From an uncultured Bacteroidales bacterium (GTDB lineage Bacteria; Bacteroidota; Bacteroidia; Bacteroidales; UBA932): DNA of 64,000 bases. Where the stretch lies: the NCBI GenBank assembly GCA_944326255.1, contig CALVDG010000002.1, positions 1 through 64,000 of the forward strand, read 5' to 3'. Below are positions 37,342 through 46,665 of this stretch, piece after piece (the first letter of the stretch is position 1; every line of letters begins with the position of its first letter). The notes beneath the pieces are model-generated. The model had not been told where the DNA came from and made no database searches. It worked only from the letters and a program-made list of their open reading frames with translations. The position numbers and the translations under genes were made by a program.

Positions 37342-38412
37342 ATGAAAGAAGCACTATTACATCTCGGAAAAGACTTTGCGGTCAAAGGATTTTCCTTCGG
37401 CTATGAGGGCCGTGCCGACGGAGAGGTGGTCTTCAACACCGCCATGGTCGGCTATCCCGAATCCCTCACCGACCCTTCCTACTCGGGTCAGATATTATGT
37501 GTAACCTACCCTCTTGTAGGCAACTACGGAGTTCCTGAAGAGAAGACGGCCGACGGTATTTCCGTCAACTTCGAGTCCGAGCGCATCCACGTCCGGGGCC
37601 TGATCATCTCCGACTACTCCTTCAAGTACAGCCACTGGAGCGCGGTCAAGAGCCTGGATGAGTGGCTCAAGGAGTACCGCATCCCCGGCATCTTCGGAGT
37701 GGACACCAGGGAGATCACCAAGATCCTCCGCGAGCAGGGCTCCATGCCCGGCTGCATCGTGCCCGAGGGCTTCGAGGTACCGGAGACGCTCTACGATCCG
37801 GGTTCCGAGAACCAGGTGGCCATCGTCAGCTGCAAGGAGGTGATCCGCTACGGCAACCCCTCCGGCAAGAAAGTAGTGCTGCTCGACTGCGGAGTCAAGA
37901 ACAACATCCTCCGCTGCCTGCTCCGCTCAGGCGACATTGAGGTCATCCGCGTGCCCTGGGACTACGATTTCAACACGATGGAGTACGATGGTCTGTTCAT
38001 CTCCAACGGTCCCGGCAACCCGGAGTACTGCGGCGAGGCCGTCCGCAACATTCAAAAAGCCATGGCGGCTGAGAAGCCGATATTCGGTATCTGCATGGGC
38101 AACCAGCTGCTGGCCAAGGCCGGAGGCGCATCTACCTTCAAGCTCAAATACGGTCACCGCAGCCACAACCAGCCCGTCCGCCTCGTAGGCACCGAACGTT
38201 GCTACGTCACCTCCCAGAACCACGGTTACGCTGTGGACGGAGACACCCTCGGCACTGACTGGGAGCCACTCTTCGTCAATATGAACGACGGCACCAACGA
38301 GGGCCTGCGGCACAAGAGCGGCCGCTTCTTCTCCGTGCAGTTCCATCCCGAAGCGTCCAGCGGTCCGACCGACACCGAATTCCTCTTTGACAAATTCATT
38401 AAAATGCTGTAG
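37342..38412 (+). CDS. carA: Carbamoyl-phosphate synthase small (glutaminase) subunit
   Basis: 356 residues, normal length. The N-terminal CarA domain is followed by a class-I glutamine amidotransferase with the nucleophile in GICMGNQLL and the His/Glu in FHPEASSGP. It supplies ammonia from glutamine to CarB for arginine and pyrimidine synthesis. It lies 3 nt before carB and is the promoter-proximal gene of a long plus-strand run that continues into the Hdr-like genes. Confidence 0.98.
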   Translation: MKEALLHLGKDFAVKGFSFGYEGRADGEVVFNTAMVGYPESLTDPSYSGQILCVTYPLVGNYGVPEEKTADGISVNFESERIHVRGLIISDYSFKYSHWSAVKSLDEWLKEYRIPGIFGVDTREITKILREQGSMPGCIVPEGFEVPETLYDPGSENQVAIVSCKEVIRYGNPSGKKVVLLDCGVKNNILRCLLRSGDIEVIRVPWDYDFNTMEYDGLFISNGPGNPEYCGEAVRNIQKAMAAEKPIFGICMGNQLLAKAGGASTFKLKYGHRSHNQPVRLVGTERCYVTSQNHGYAVDGDTLGTDWEPLFVNMNDGTNEGLRHKSGRFFSVQFHPEASSGPTDTEFLFDKFIKML

Positions 38413-38415
38413 ACC

Positions 38416-41400
38416 ATGATCGACACCACTATAAAGAAAGTCCTGCTCCTGGGTTCGGGAGCACTCAAAATCGGTGAGGCCGGCGAGTTCGACTACTCCG
38501 GCTCCCAGGCCCTCAAGGCCATGCGCGAGGAAGGCATAGAGACTATCCTGATCAATCCCAATATCGCTACCGTCCAGACATCGGAAGGTATAGCCGACAA
38601 GATATATTTCCTCCCCGTGACACCCTTCTTCGTGGAGGCGGTCATCAGGAAGGAGCAGCCCCAGGGCATTCTCCTCGCATTCGGAGGTCAGACCGCACTG
38701 AACTGCGGAGTGGCCCTGTACAGGGAGGGAATTCTGGAAAAATACAATCTGAAGGTGCTCGGCACCCCCGTCCAGGCAATCATGGACACCGAGGACCGCG
38801 AGCTCTTCGTCAAGAGGCTCGACGAGATCAATGTCAAGTCCATAAAGAGCCATGCGGTCAGCAATATCGAGGACGCCCTCGCCGCAGCCTCCGAGCTCGG
38901 CTATCCGGTAATTCTCCGCGCGGCCTACGCCCTCGGCGGTCTCGGCAGCGGATTCTGCGACAATCCGGACGAACTTATCAAGTTGGGAGAGAAAGCCTTC
39001 TCCTACTCACCTCAAGTGCTGGTGGAGAAGTCCCTCAAGGGCTGGAAGGAGATAGAATACGAGGTGGTGCGCGACCGCTACGACAACTGCATCACGGTCT
39101 GCAACATGGAGAACTTCGACCCGCTCGGAATCCATACCGGCGAGAGTATCGTGGTCGCTCCTTCCCAGACCCTGACCAACCATGAGTACAATCTGCTCCG
39201 CGAGCTCTCGATACGCATCGTCCGTCACGTGGGCATCGTCGGCGAGTGCAACGTGCAGTTCGCCTTTGACCCCAACTCCGAGGACTACCGCGTCATCGAG
39301 GTCAATGCCCGTCTGAGCCGCTCCTCGGCCCTGGCCTCCAAGGCTACGGGTTATCCCCTCGCCTTTGTGGCCGCCAAGCTCGGCTTGGGCTACGGCCTGT
39401 TCGAGCTGAAGAACTCCATTACCAAGACTACTCCGGCCTTCTTCGAGCCCGCACTGGACTACGTGGTCTGCAAGATTCCCCGCTGGGACCTCTCCAAGTT
39501 CCACGGCGTGTCCCGTGAGATCGGCAGCAGCATGAAGAGCGTCGGTGAGGTAATGGCTATCGGCCGCACCTTCGAGGAAGCCCTGCAGAAGGGTCTGAGA
39601 ATGATCGGACAGGGAGCCCACGGCTTCACCGGCAACAAGGAGATCCCAATAGAGAACATCGACAAGGCTCTCCGCGAGCCCACCGACAACCGCATCTTTG
39701 TCATATCCAAGGCCCTGACCCACGGCTACACCCCCGAGAAGATACACGAGCTCACCAAGATAGACCGCTGGTTCATCGACAAGCTGATGAACATCATCTA
39801 CACTGCCGCAGAACTCTCCGCCCTGAACTCCCTCGAGGAACTGGGCGAGCCCCTGCTGCGTCAGGCCAAGCGCCAGGGCTTCTCCGACTTCCAGATCGGA
39901 CGTCACATACTCAAGGACCGCATCGACTCTGAAGAGATGGTGATTAAGGTGCGCGAGTACCGCAAGAAACTCGGGGTGCTGCCCGTCGTCAAGCAGATCG
40001 ACACCCTCGCAGCCGAGTTCCCCGCCCAGACCAACTACCTCTACCTGACATACAACGGTACTGCATCCGACATAGCCTATGAACATGACGGCAAGTCTAT
40101 TGTCGTGCTCGGATCTGGTGCCTACCGTATCGGCAGCTCCGTGGAGTTCGACTGGTGCAGCGTCAACGCCCTGCAGACCATCCGCAAGAGCGGCTGGAGG
40201 GGCATCATGATCAACTACAACCCCGAGACCGTATCCACCGACTACGATATGTGCGACCGCCTCTACTTCGACGAGCTCACCTACGAGAGGGTGCTCGACA
40301 TCTGCGACCTGGAGGAGCCGCACGGAGTCATCATATCCATGGGTGGACAGATTCCCAACAACCTGGCCACCCGCCTCGATGCAGCCAGGGTGCCCATCCT
40401 CGGCACTACCGCCGACAGCATCGACAACGCCGAGGACCGCAACCGCTTCTCGGCCATGCTCGACCGCCTCGGCATAGACCAGCCCAGATGGAGGGAGCTG
40501 ACCTCGATGAACGACATCCACAGTTTCATCCGCGATGTGGGATTCCCCGTCCTGGTGCGTCCCTCATACGTGCTTTCCGGTGCGGCCATGAACGTCTGCT
40601 CCAACGACACTGAGCTCGAGCAGTTCCTTAAATTGGCCGCGGAAGTATCGAAGAAACACCCTGTTGTGGTCTCAGAATTCATCCAGCATGCCAAGGAGAT
40701 AGAGTTCGATGCAGTGGCAGACCACGGTACTGTCATCGCCTATGCCATCTCGGAGCACATAGAGTTTGCAGGAGTGCACTCGGGCGATGCGACGATACAG
40801 TTCCCTCCCCAGAAGCTGTACGTGGAGACAGCCCGCAGAATCAAGAAGATAGCCCGCAAGATCGCCGAGGCCCTGAAGATTTCCGGCCCGTTCAACATCC
40901 AGTTCCTGGCCAAGGAGAACGACATCAAGGTCATCGAATGCAACCTCAGGGCCTCGAGAAGTTTCCCCTTCGTGTCCAAGGTGCTTAAGATCAACCTTAT
41001 CGAGCTGGCCACCAAGGTCATGACCGGAGAGAAGGTCACTCCTCCTGAAAAGAGTGCGTTCGACCTGGACTACGTAGGCGTGAAGGCATCCCAGTTCTCC
41101 TTCTCCCGTCTGCAGAAGGCCGACCCTGTCCTCGGAGTGGACATGGCCTCCACCGGAGAGGTGGGCTGCATCGGAGATGACACCAACGAGGCAGTGCTCA
41201 AGGCCATGCTCTCAGTAGGCTATACCGTGCCAGGCAAGAATATCCTGGTATCCTCTGGCGATGCCAAGCAGAAAGTAGAGCTCCTGGGTGCCTGCAAGCT
41301 GCTGGCCAAGCACAATTACTCGATATTTGCCACGGGCGGAAGCTACAAGTTCCTGGTGGACAACGGAGTACCTGCCACTCTGGTATACTGGCCGTCGGAA

Positions 41401-41637
41401 GCCGGAGAGCCTCAGGCCCTGGAGATGCTTCACGAGCGCAAGATAGACCTGGTGGTCAATATCCCTAAGAATCTCACCAAGGAGGAACTGGACAACGGCT
41501 ACCGCATCCGCCGCGCCGCCGTGGACTTCAACATCCCGATTATAACCAACACCAGGCTTGCATCGGCTTTCATCACGGCATTCTGCAACATGCCCCTCGA
41601 CAATATCCAGATCAAGTCCTGGGACGAATACAGATAG
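38416..41637 (+). CDS. carB: Carbamoyl-phosphate synthase large subunit
   Basis: 1073 residues, normal length. Two homologous halves each hold a pre-ATP-grasp motif (LLLGSGALKIGEAGEFDYSG and VVLGSGAYRIGSSVEFDW) and an ATP-grasp domain. A C-terminal MGS-like allosteric domain (KHNYSIFATGGSYKFL) normally binds UMP or IMP. It makes carbamoyl phosphate from bicarbonate, ammonia and two ATP. The Hdr-like operon starts 12 nt downstream, so read-through is likely. Confidence 0.98.
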   Translation: MIDTTIKKVLLLGSGALKIGEAGEFDYSGSQALKAMREEGIETILINPNIATVQTSEGIADKIYFLPVTPFFVEAVIRKEQPQGILLAFGGQTALNCGVALYREGILEKYNLKVLGTPVQAIMDTEDRELFVKRLDEINVKSIKSHAVSNIEDALAAASELGYPVILRAAYALGGLGSGFCDNPDELIKLGEKAFSYSPQVLVEKSLKGWKEIEYEVVRDRYDNCITVCNMENFDPLGIHTGESIVVAPSQTLTNHEYNLLRELSIRIVRHVGIVGECNVQFAFDPNSEDYRVIEVNARLSRSSALASKATGYPLAFVAAKLGLGYGLFELKNSITKTTPAFFEPALDYVVCKIPRWDLSKFHGVSREIGSSMKSVGEVMAIGRTFEEALQKGLRMIGQGAHGFTGNKEIPIENIDKALREPTDNRIFVISKALTHGYTPEKIHELTKIDRWFIDKLMNIIYTAAELSALNSLEELGEPLLRQAKRQGFSDFQIGRHILKDRIDSEEMVIKVREYRKKLGVLPVVKQIDTLAAEFPAQTNYLYLTYNGTASDIAYEHDGKSIVVLGSGAYRIGSSVEFDWCSVNALQTIRKSGWRGIMINYNPETVSTDYDMCDRLYFDELTYERVLDICDLEEPHGVIISMGGQIPNNLATRLDAARVPILGTTADSIDNAEDRNRFSAMLDRLGIDQPRWRELTSMNDIHSFIRDVGFPVLVRPSYVLSGAAMNVCSNDTELEQFLKLAAEVSKKHPVVVSEFIQHAKEIEFDAVADHGTVIAYAISEHIEFAGVHSGDATIQFPPQKLYVETARRIKKIARKIAEALKISGPFNIQFLAKENDIKVIECNLRASRSFPFVSKVLKINLIELATKVMTGEKVTPPEKSAFDLDYVGVKASQFSFSRLQKADPVLGVDMASTGEVGCIGDDTNEAVLKAMLSVGYTVPGKNILVSSGDAKQKVELLGACKLLAKHNYSIFATGGSYKFLVDNGVPATLVYWPSEAGEPQALEMLHERKIDLVVNIPKNLTKEELDNGYRIRRAAVDFNIPIITNTRLASAFITAFCNMPLDNIQIKSWDEYR

Positions 41638-41649
41638 ACCGCAATTATT

Positions 41650-42354
41650 ATGGGTAAGATATACGAACGGCTGATGAGCGACGTCCGGCTCCAGGAGGGA
41701 CTGAAGGCCTGCATCAACTGCGGGACCTGCACCGCCGTGTGCCCGGCTGCCGAATTCTACCGCTACAACCCCAAGAACATCGTCAACATCGTCCAGACCC
41801 AGGACGACGAGGAGATCATCAAGCTGCTCAAGAGCGATACGATATGGTACTGCGGCGAGTGCATGTCCTGCGTGACCCGCTGTCCCAGGACCAATGCCCC
41901 CGGGCAGGTCATCATCGCCCTGCGCACCCTCTCCGTCGAGCTGGGCTACTTCGTGGAGTCCGAGAAAGGCCGGCAGCAGTATGCCCTGGCCAAGGTGCTC
42001 TGCGGCAATGTCCTCAATTACGGTTACTGCGTCCATCCCGAGACCTTCAAGTACGCCTCCCATCCTGAGTACGGGACGGTAGGCAAATGGATTGAGGACC
42101 ATCTGCAGGACGTGTACGACCGCGTGGGAGCCAACTATGGAAAGAGCGGCCCGGGTCCCCTGCGCAAGATTGCCCGGGAGTCCCTTGACGACCTTCAGAA
42201 GATATTTGACGTGACAGGCGGCTCGGCCCGGGTCGAGAAGATTAAGGACCTCTCGCGCAAGAAGGCTCAGGAGATGGGACTGAGCGAGGAAGAGTATTTC
42301 AACGAAGTGTTCAATGAGACTCATGGTGAGCACCTTAACCAACAGAATCAGTAG
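41650..42354 (+). CDS. HdrC-like 4Fe-4S dicluster protein (first copy)
   Basis: 234 residues. Two cluster motifs, CINCGTCTAVCP and CGECMSCVTRCP, match heterodisulfide reductase subunit C. The C-terminal half is charged and helical. In Hdr complexes HdrC passes electrons between the flavin subunit HdrA and the catalytic HdrB. Bacteroidales lack coenzymes M and B, so the disulfide or other substrate differs from that in methanogens. It is the first of five tightly linked genes (6 nt to HdrB). Confidence 0.88.
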   Translation: MGKIYERLMSDVRLQEGLKACINCGTCTAVCPAAEFYRYNPKNIVNIVQTQDDEEIIKLLKSDTIWYCGECMSCVTRCPRTNAPGQVIIALRTLSVELGYFVESEKGRQQYALAKVLCGNVLNYGYCVHPETFKYASHPEYGTVGKWIEDHLQDVYDRVGANYGKSGPGPLRKIARESLDDLQKIFDVTGGSARVEKIKDLSRKKAQEMGLSEEEYFNEVFNETHGEHLNQQNQ

Positions 42355-42360
42355 TACCGC

Positions 42361-43434
42361 ATGAATTACGAAGGAAAGAAAAAAATATGGTCCGAGTTCC
42401 AGAAAGAGATACCCGATGACAAGTATTTCTACGCCCGCAGCTGCATCCGCCAGAACTTCAATCCGGGTGCGGAGCAGGCCTTTCTGGACATAGTGCGCAA
42501 CCGCTTCGGCAAGGATTTCTATGAGGATCCACTCCACACTACCTGCGGAGGCATAGCATACCACAGCGACACCACGCCTGAAGAGACGTCGATGACTATC
42601 ATCGCCCGCCAGTTCTCGCTGATGAACCAGGCCGGCTACAGGAATTTCGTGGTATCCTGCGTCACCTCCTTCGGTCTGCATACCGAGATTCTCCAGACAT
42701 GGGAGGAGCATCCGGAGATTGAGGCCAAAATACACGAACTGCTCTGGAAAGCCTGTAAACGGGAGTTTACCAAGCCGGACTTCCTGATGCACTCCAGCGA
42801 CATGATGTACCACTACCGCTTCCTGATATCGGAGCAGGCCAGGTATCCGCTGATAAACGTACATACCGGGGAGCCTCTGAAAGTAGTCGAGCACATAGGC
42901 TGCCACTACTCCAAGATCTTCCCCTCCAAGTCTGTCGGCGGTGCCGAATACCCGCGTGTCCTGGCCGGGCTTGTAGAGGCCCTGGGAGGCAGCGTGGTGG
43001 ACTATCCGGAACGCAGACACTGCTGCGGCTTCGGTTTCCGGCAGTATCTGGTCAAGGCCAACAGAGGCTATTCCCTGACCAATACCTACAAGAAGTTCGA
43101 GTCCATGGAACCGTTCCACCCCGACCTGATCATCACCAACTGCCCGGGCTGCAACTACTTCCTGGACCGCTGGCAGTATGTCATCGCAGAGACATCCGGC
43201 AAGACATACGGAGATACTCCCGGCTACGGCATACCGGTGCTCTCATCCGAAGAAGTGTCCGCGCTGGTCATGGGCTATGACCCCTGGGACCTCGGCCTGC
43301 AGATGCACCAGGTAGCCGTGGAGCCGCTGCTGGACAAGATGGGAGTGCAGTACGACAAATCCCGTAAATACAAGGGTGTGGGCGGCAAGGACCTCGGAAT
43401 CCCGGCCAGCCCCGCCAACATCAGAATATTCTAA
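42361..43434 (+). CDS. HdrB-like CCG-domain protein
   Basis: 357 residues. Cysteine-rich CCG motifs occur at GCHYSK, CCGFGF and NCPGCNYF, the kind that bind the non-cubane iron-sulfur clusters cleaving disulfides in HdrB. An earlier region (HTTCGGIAYHSD, then VVSCVTSFGLH) supplies the first CCG-like half. This would be the catalytic subunit of the complex. It lies between the HdrC-like and HdrA-like genes, with 20 nt to the next. The substrate cannot be told from sequence. Confidence 0.88.
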   Translation: MNYEGKKKIWSEFQKEIPDDKYFYARSCIRQNFNPGAEQAFLDIVRNRFGKDFYEDPLHTTCGGIAYHSDTTPEETSMTIIARQFSLMNQAGYRNFVVSCVTSFGLHTEILQTWEEHPEIEAKIHELLWKACKREFTKPDFLMHSSDMMYHYRFLISEQARYPLINVHTGEPLKVVEHIGCHYSKIFPSKSVGGAEYPRVLAGLVEALGGSVVDYPERRHCCGFGFRQYLVKANRGYSLTNTYKKFESMEPFHPDLIITNCPGCNYFLDRWQYVIAETSGKTYGDTPGYGIPVLSSEEVSALVMGYDPWDLGLQMHQVAVEPLLDKMGVQYDKSRKYKGVGGKDLGIPASPANIRIF

Positions 43435-43454
43435 GCCTCATACACCGACAATAT

Positions 43455-44480
43455 ATGGAACTGACCAATCAACAGAGAAATGTAGTGATAATCGGCGGAG
43501 GACCGGCCGGAATAGAGGCTTCCAAAGCCCTGGATGCCCTCGGATATACGGTTTTCCTTATCGAGAGAGAGAACCGTCTGGGCGGACATCTGGGCCGCTG
43601 GGACCGTCTCTTTCCATACGGAACTCCGGCAGATGATGTCCTGGGACAGATGACAGCCTCTATGGGCAGAGTCAAGTGGTTCACCTCCACTGAAGTTACT
43701 CAGCTCAATAAACTGGAGCGGGGCTACAATGTTATCCTGTCCAACGGTCTGTCAGTCCTGGCTGATGCACTGCTTCTGACTACCGGATTCACCCTTTTCA
43801 ATGCATCAAAGAAAGAGGAATACGGCTACGGCATATACGACAAGGTGATAACAAACGCCGACCTGGAAGATTATTTCTCAGGGATCCCTGTCCCGGCTGT
43901 AGGCAATCCGCGCCGCATAGGATTCGTACACTGCGTGGGCTCCCGTGACGAGAAGGTAGGCAACCGCTACTGCTCCAAGGTATGCTGCGCCACGGCCGTC
44001 AAGCAGGCCTGCGAGATCAAGCAGCAGTTTCCGGATGCGGTAGTGTACTGTTTCTATATGGACCTCCGTATGTTCGGACGCGGATACGAGGACATGTATC
44101 TCGAAGCCCAGAAGAAATACGGCGTGATCTTCGTCAGGGGCCGTGTCTCGGAAGTCTCCGAGGACAAGGACGGCCACCTCTTCGTCAAGGCTGAGGACAC
44201 GCTCTCCGGCAAGCCGCTCAGAGTGACCCTGGACCTGCTGGTCCTCATGGCCGGGATGTCCCACAACAGGGCTGTGGATCCGATAGCGCGTACCCTCGCG
44301 CTCTCCACCATGGAGGACGGTTTCCTCAAGCCCAAGGACTCACTCACAGCCGCACAGGCGTCCTACTGCACGGGAGTATTCTACGCCGGTGCATGTACCG
44401 GCCCCAAGACACTGCCTGAGACCATGGCCGAGGCCCGGGCCGCCGCTACAAATATTCACGAATACCTGCAGGAACAATGA
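43455..44480 (+). CDS. HdrA-like FAD and Fe-S subunit
   Basis: 341 residues, shorter than methanogen HdrA (about 650). The N-terminal dinucleotide fold IIGGGPAGIEA precedes CSKVCCATAVKQA, the HdrA-type cysteine motif. The C-terminal ferredoxin domain found in long HdrA is absent, which is also the pattern of QmoA-like proteins. It probably holds FAD and splits or relays electron pairs. The end overlaps the next gene by 4 nt (ATGA). Confidence 0.88.
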   Translation: MELTNQQRNVVIIGGGPAGIEASKALDALGYTVFLIERENRLGGHLGRWDRLFPYGTPADDVLGQMTASMGRVKWFTSTEVTQLNKLERGYNVILSNGLSVLADALLLTTGFTLFNASKKEEYGYGIYDKVITNADLEDYFSGIPVPAVGNPRRIGFVHCVGSRDEKVGNRYCSKVCCATAVKQACEIKQQFPDAVVYCFYMDLRMFGRGYEDMYLEAQKKYGVIFVRGRVSEVSEDKDGHLFVKAEDTLSGKPLRVTLDLLVLMAGMSHNRAVDPIARTLALSTMEDGFLKPKDSLTAAQASYCTGVFYAGACTGPKTLPETMAEARAAATNIHEYLQEQ

Positions 44481-44806
44481 TAGACTTTGGATACGGCATA
44501 TCACCCAGTTCGGCAATCAATCTGGACAAGTTCGACAGGACCAGGTTCGAGGAACTTGCCCGCGAGGAGCCGGACGTGCTGAAGTGCATGGCCTGCGGTT
44601 CATGTGCGGCCTCCTGTCCGACCGCCGGACACAGCGACATGAATCTAAGGAAGGTGATCCTGCTGCTCGGACGCGGGCGCGAGGACGAGGCCCTCAGGAT
44701 GGTCTCCCACTGTATGCTCTGCGGCAAATGCCTGATAGTCTGCCCCCGCGGCATCAACACCAGGCATCTGATACCAAGTGTAACTAAAATCTACCAAAAG
44801 AAGTGA
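44477..44806 (+). CDS. HdrC-like 4Fe-4S dicluster protein (second, short copy)
   Basis: 109 residues, with CMACGSCAASCP and CMLCGKCLIVCP as two cubane-cluster motifs. It is a minimal HdrC without the extension of the first copy. Its start overlaps the HdrA-like gene by 4 nt and its end overlaps the membrane subunit by 4 nt, with GTG as that gene's start, so the three are translationally coupled. It probably links the soluble complex to the membrane protein. Confidence 0.87.
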   Translation: MIDFGYGISPSSAINLDKFDRTRFEELAREEPDVLKCMACGSCAASCPTAGHSDMNLRKVILLLGRGREDEALRMVSHCMLCGKCLIVCPRGINTRHLIPSVTKIYQKK

Positions 44807-46641
44807 AAGACAGGTTCATATCAGGATACAACGATTTCGTACTCCCCTTCGTGATAGGCATGAGTTTCATACTCATCTATCTGGCTATCGGGATAATACG
44901 GGTCATAGCCCAGCTGCCCGCCCAGGACCGCAAAAAGTTCTTCCTCTCCCTGATCAACCCCAAGCTCTGGATAATCAACCTCAAGGACATCATCTGCGAC
45001 GTCCTCCTGCACACCAGGATATGGAAGCGCAAGCCGCTGTTGGGCTACATGCACTCCAGCATCGCCTTCGGATGGTTCATGCTTATTGTCCTCGGACATA
45101 TTGAGACATGGATGTTTGTACCGGACAGACTGTCCACTTTCTACTATCCGGTATTCTTCCGTTTTTTCGTCATGGAAACAGACCATACCATCGGAGGCTC
45201 ATTCTTCTTCTTCCTGATGGACTTCTTTCTACTGATCGTGCTCAGCGGTGTATTTCTGGCCATGTTCAAGCGTATCCGCTCCAGGATATTCGGCATGAGA
45301 AGAACTACAAACAACCAGCTTCCGGACAGGATTGCAATGTACTGCCTATGGGCTATTTTCCCGGTGAGACTGCTGGCTGAAAGTTTTACCGCCGGTATTG
45401 CCGGAGGCAGTTTCCTCACCCGCCCTATGTATTGGCTCTTCAGCAACTTCCTGACCAATACCTACCACATCCTGCCGACCTGGTGGGCCTACTCTACCCT
45501 CCTCGGCACCTTCTTTGTACTGCTGCCATTCACCCGGTACATGCATATCCCTACGGAGGCCTTCCTGATAGTCCTGCGCAATGCCGGCATCAAAGTCTCC
45601 CATCCCCGCAAAGGCTACTCCATCGCCCAGATATACTCATGCTCCAACTGCGGAATGTGCATTGACGCATGTCCGATGATGGGGCAGAAGAAGAACCTGC
45701 GCTATGCCACCGTATATTTCAACCGTCTGCTGCGCCGCCGCAACTGGGCCCGCTGCGAGGAGAGCGCGGACAAATGCCTGATGTGCGGCAAGTGCGTGGC
45801 GGTATGCCCCGTCGGTGTCGACTCCTGCAACATCAAGCGCAGCCTTCGGGGTCTGAAAGCAGCCCCCGCTCCCGCAGATTACGGCTATTTCTCCACTTAC
45901 AGTCTGTCCGAAAGCGCCACCACATCCCCATCGTCTGCAGAACCAGCTGCGGGACAGGAGAAAATCCTGTATTATGCCGGCTGCATGACCCAGCTGACAC
46001 CCGTTATCTCCAAAGCTGTCGGAACGGTACTTGACCGGGCAGGCGTGAACTGGGAGTTCATGGACCGGGACGGCGGCATCTGCTGCGGACGGCCGCTGAT
46101 ATTGGCCGGAAGGGACGAGCGTGCCAGGGAGATGATCCGGAGCAATACCGAACTGATACGGCAGAGCGGAGCCACAGTACTGCTTCTCTCCTGCCCCATC
46201 TGCTACAAGGTGTTCCGGGAGAATTACGACTTGAAAGGCATCCGGATCGTGCATTATACCGAATATTTCGACGAGCTCGTGCGGCTTGGCAGGATAACAC
46301 TCAGGAATTCAGGTGAGAAACTCGTTTACCATGATCCCTGCGAGCTGGGACGCGGCTGCAAGGTGTACAAGGAGCCCCGGAGGGTGCTCGGTGCCGTTGG
46401 AGAGCTGGTGGAGGCGGAGAAACACCACGACGAGAGCATCTGCTGCGGAGGCTCGCTGGGCTCGCTGACATTGTCCTATGAGGACCGCAAGGACATAACC
46501 ATGCACTCTCTGGACAATCTGTTGTATGCATCTCCTGAACGGATAGTCACGGCCTGTCCGCTTTGCCTGAAGACATTCTCCCCCTATTCACCTAAAAAAG
46601 TGAGCGACTTCGCGGAAGTTGTCGCACAGAATATGAATTAA
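44803..46641 (+). CDS. Membrane Fe-S oxidoreductase, HmcF/DsrK-like with NarI-like membrane domain
   Basis: 612 residues with a GTG start. About five membrane segments fill 1-250, like a DsrM/NarI-type heme b subunit. Two cluster motifs (CSNCGMCIDACP and CLMCGKCVAVCP) follow, then paired CCG domains (YAGCMTQL, GGICCGR, SCPICYKVF, then DPCELGRG, CCGGSLGS, ACPLCLKTF). It therefore fuses what DsrM and DsrK do as two proteins in sulfate reducers. It would exchange electrons between menaquinone and the Hdr-like partners. It is the last gene of the five, 24 nt before cysteate synthase. Confidence 0.88.
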   Translation: MKDRFISGYNDFVLPFVIGMSFILIYLAIGIIRVIAQLPAQDRKKFFLSLINPKLWIINLKDIICDVLLHTRIWKRKPLLGYMHSSIAFGWFMLIVLGHIETWMFVPDRLSTFYYPVFFRFFVMETDHTIGGSFFFFLMDFFLLIVLSGVFLAMFKRIRSRIFGMRRTTNNQLPDRIAMYCLWAIFPVRLLAESFTAGIAGGSFLTRPMYWLFSNFLTNTYHILPTWWAYSTLLGTFFVLLPFTRYMHIPTEAFLIVLRNAGIKVSHPRKGYSIAQIYSCSNCGMCIDACPMMGQKKNLRYATVYFNRLLRRRNWARCEESADKCLMCGKCVAVCPVGVDSCNIKRSLRGLKAAPAPADYGYFSTYSLSESATTSPSSAEPAAGQEKILYYAGCMTQLTPVISKAVGTVLDRAGVNWEFMDRDGGICCGRPLILAGRDERAREMIRSNTELIRQSGATVLLLSCPICYKVFRENYDLKGIRIVHYTEYFDELVRLGRITLRNSGEKLVYHDPCELGRGCKVYKEPRRVLGAVGELVEAEKHHDESICCGGSLGSLTLSYEDRKDITMHSLDNLLYASPERIVTACPLCLKTFSPYSPKKVSDFAEVVAQNMN

Positions 46642-46665
46642 TAACTTATTAACGATATACAAGCC

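Noticed and set aside
41212-43119. A 635-codon minus-strand open frame across carB and the Hdr-like genes
   Set aside because: Antisense to confident genes with no motif; a codon-bias shadow. The same holds for the 551-codon plus-strand frame over rlmD (12749-14404) and the 504-codon one under carB (39007-40521).
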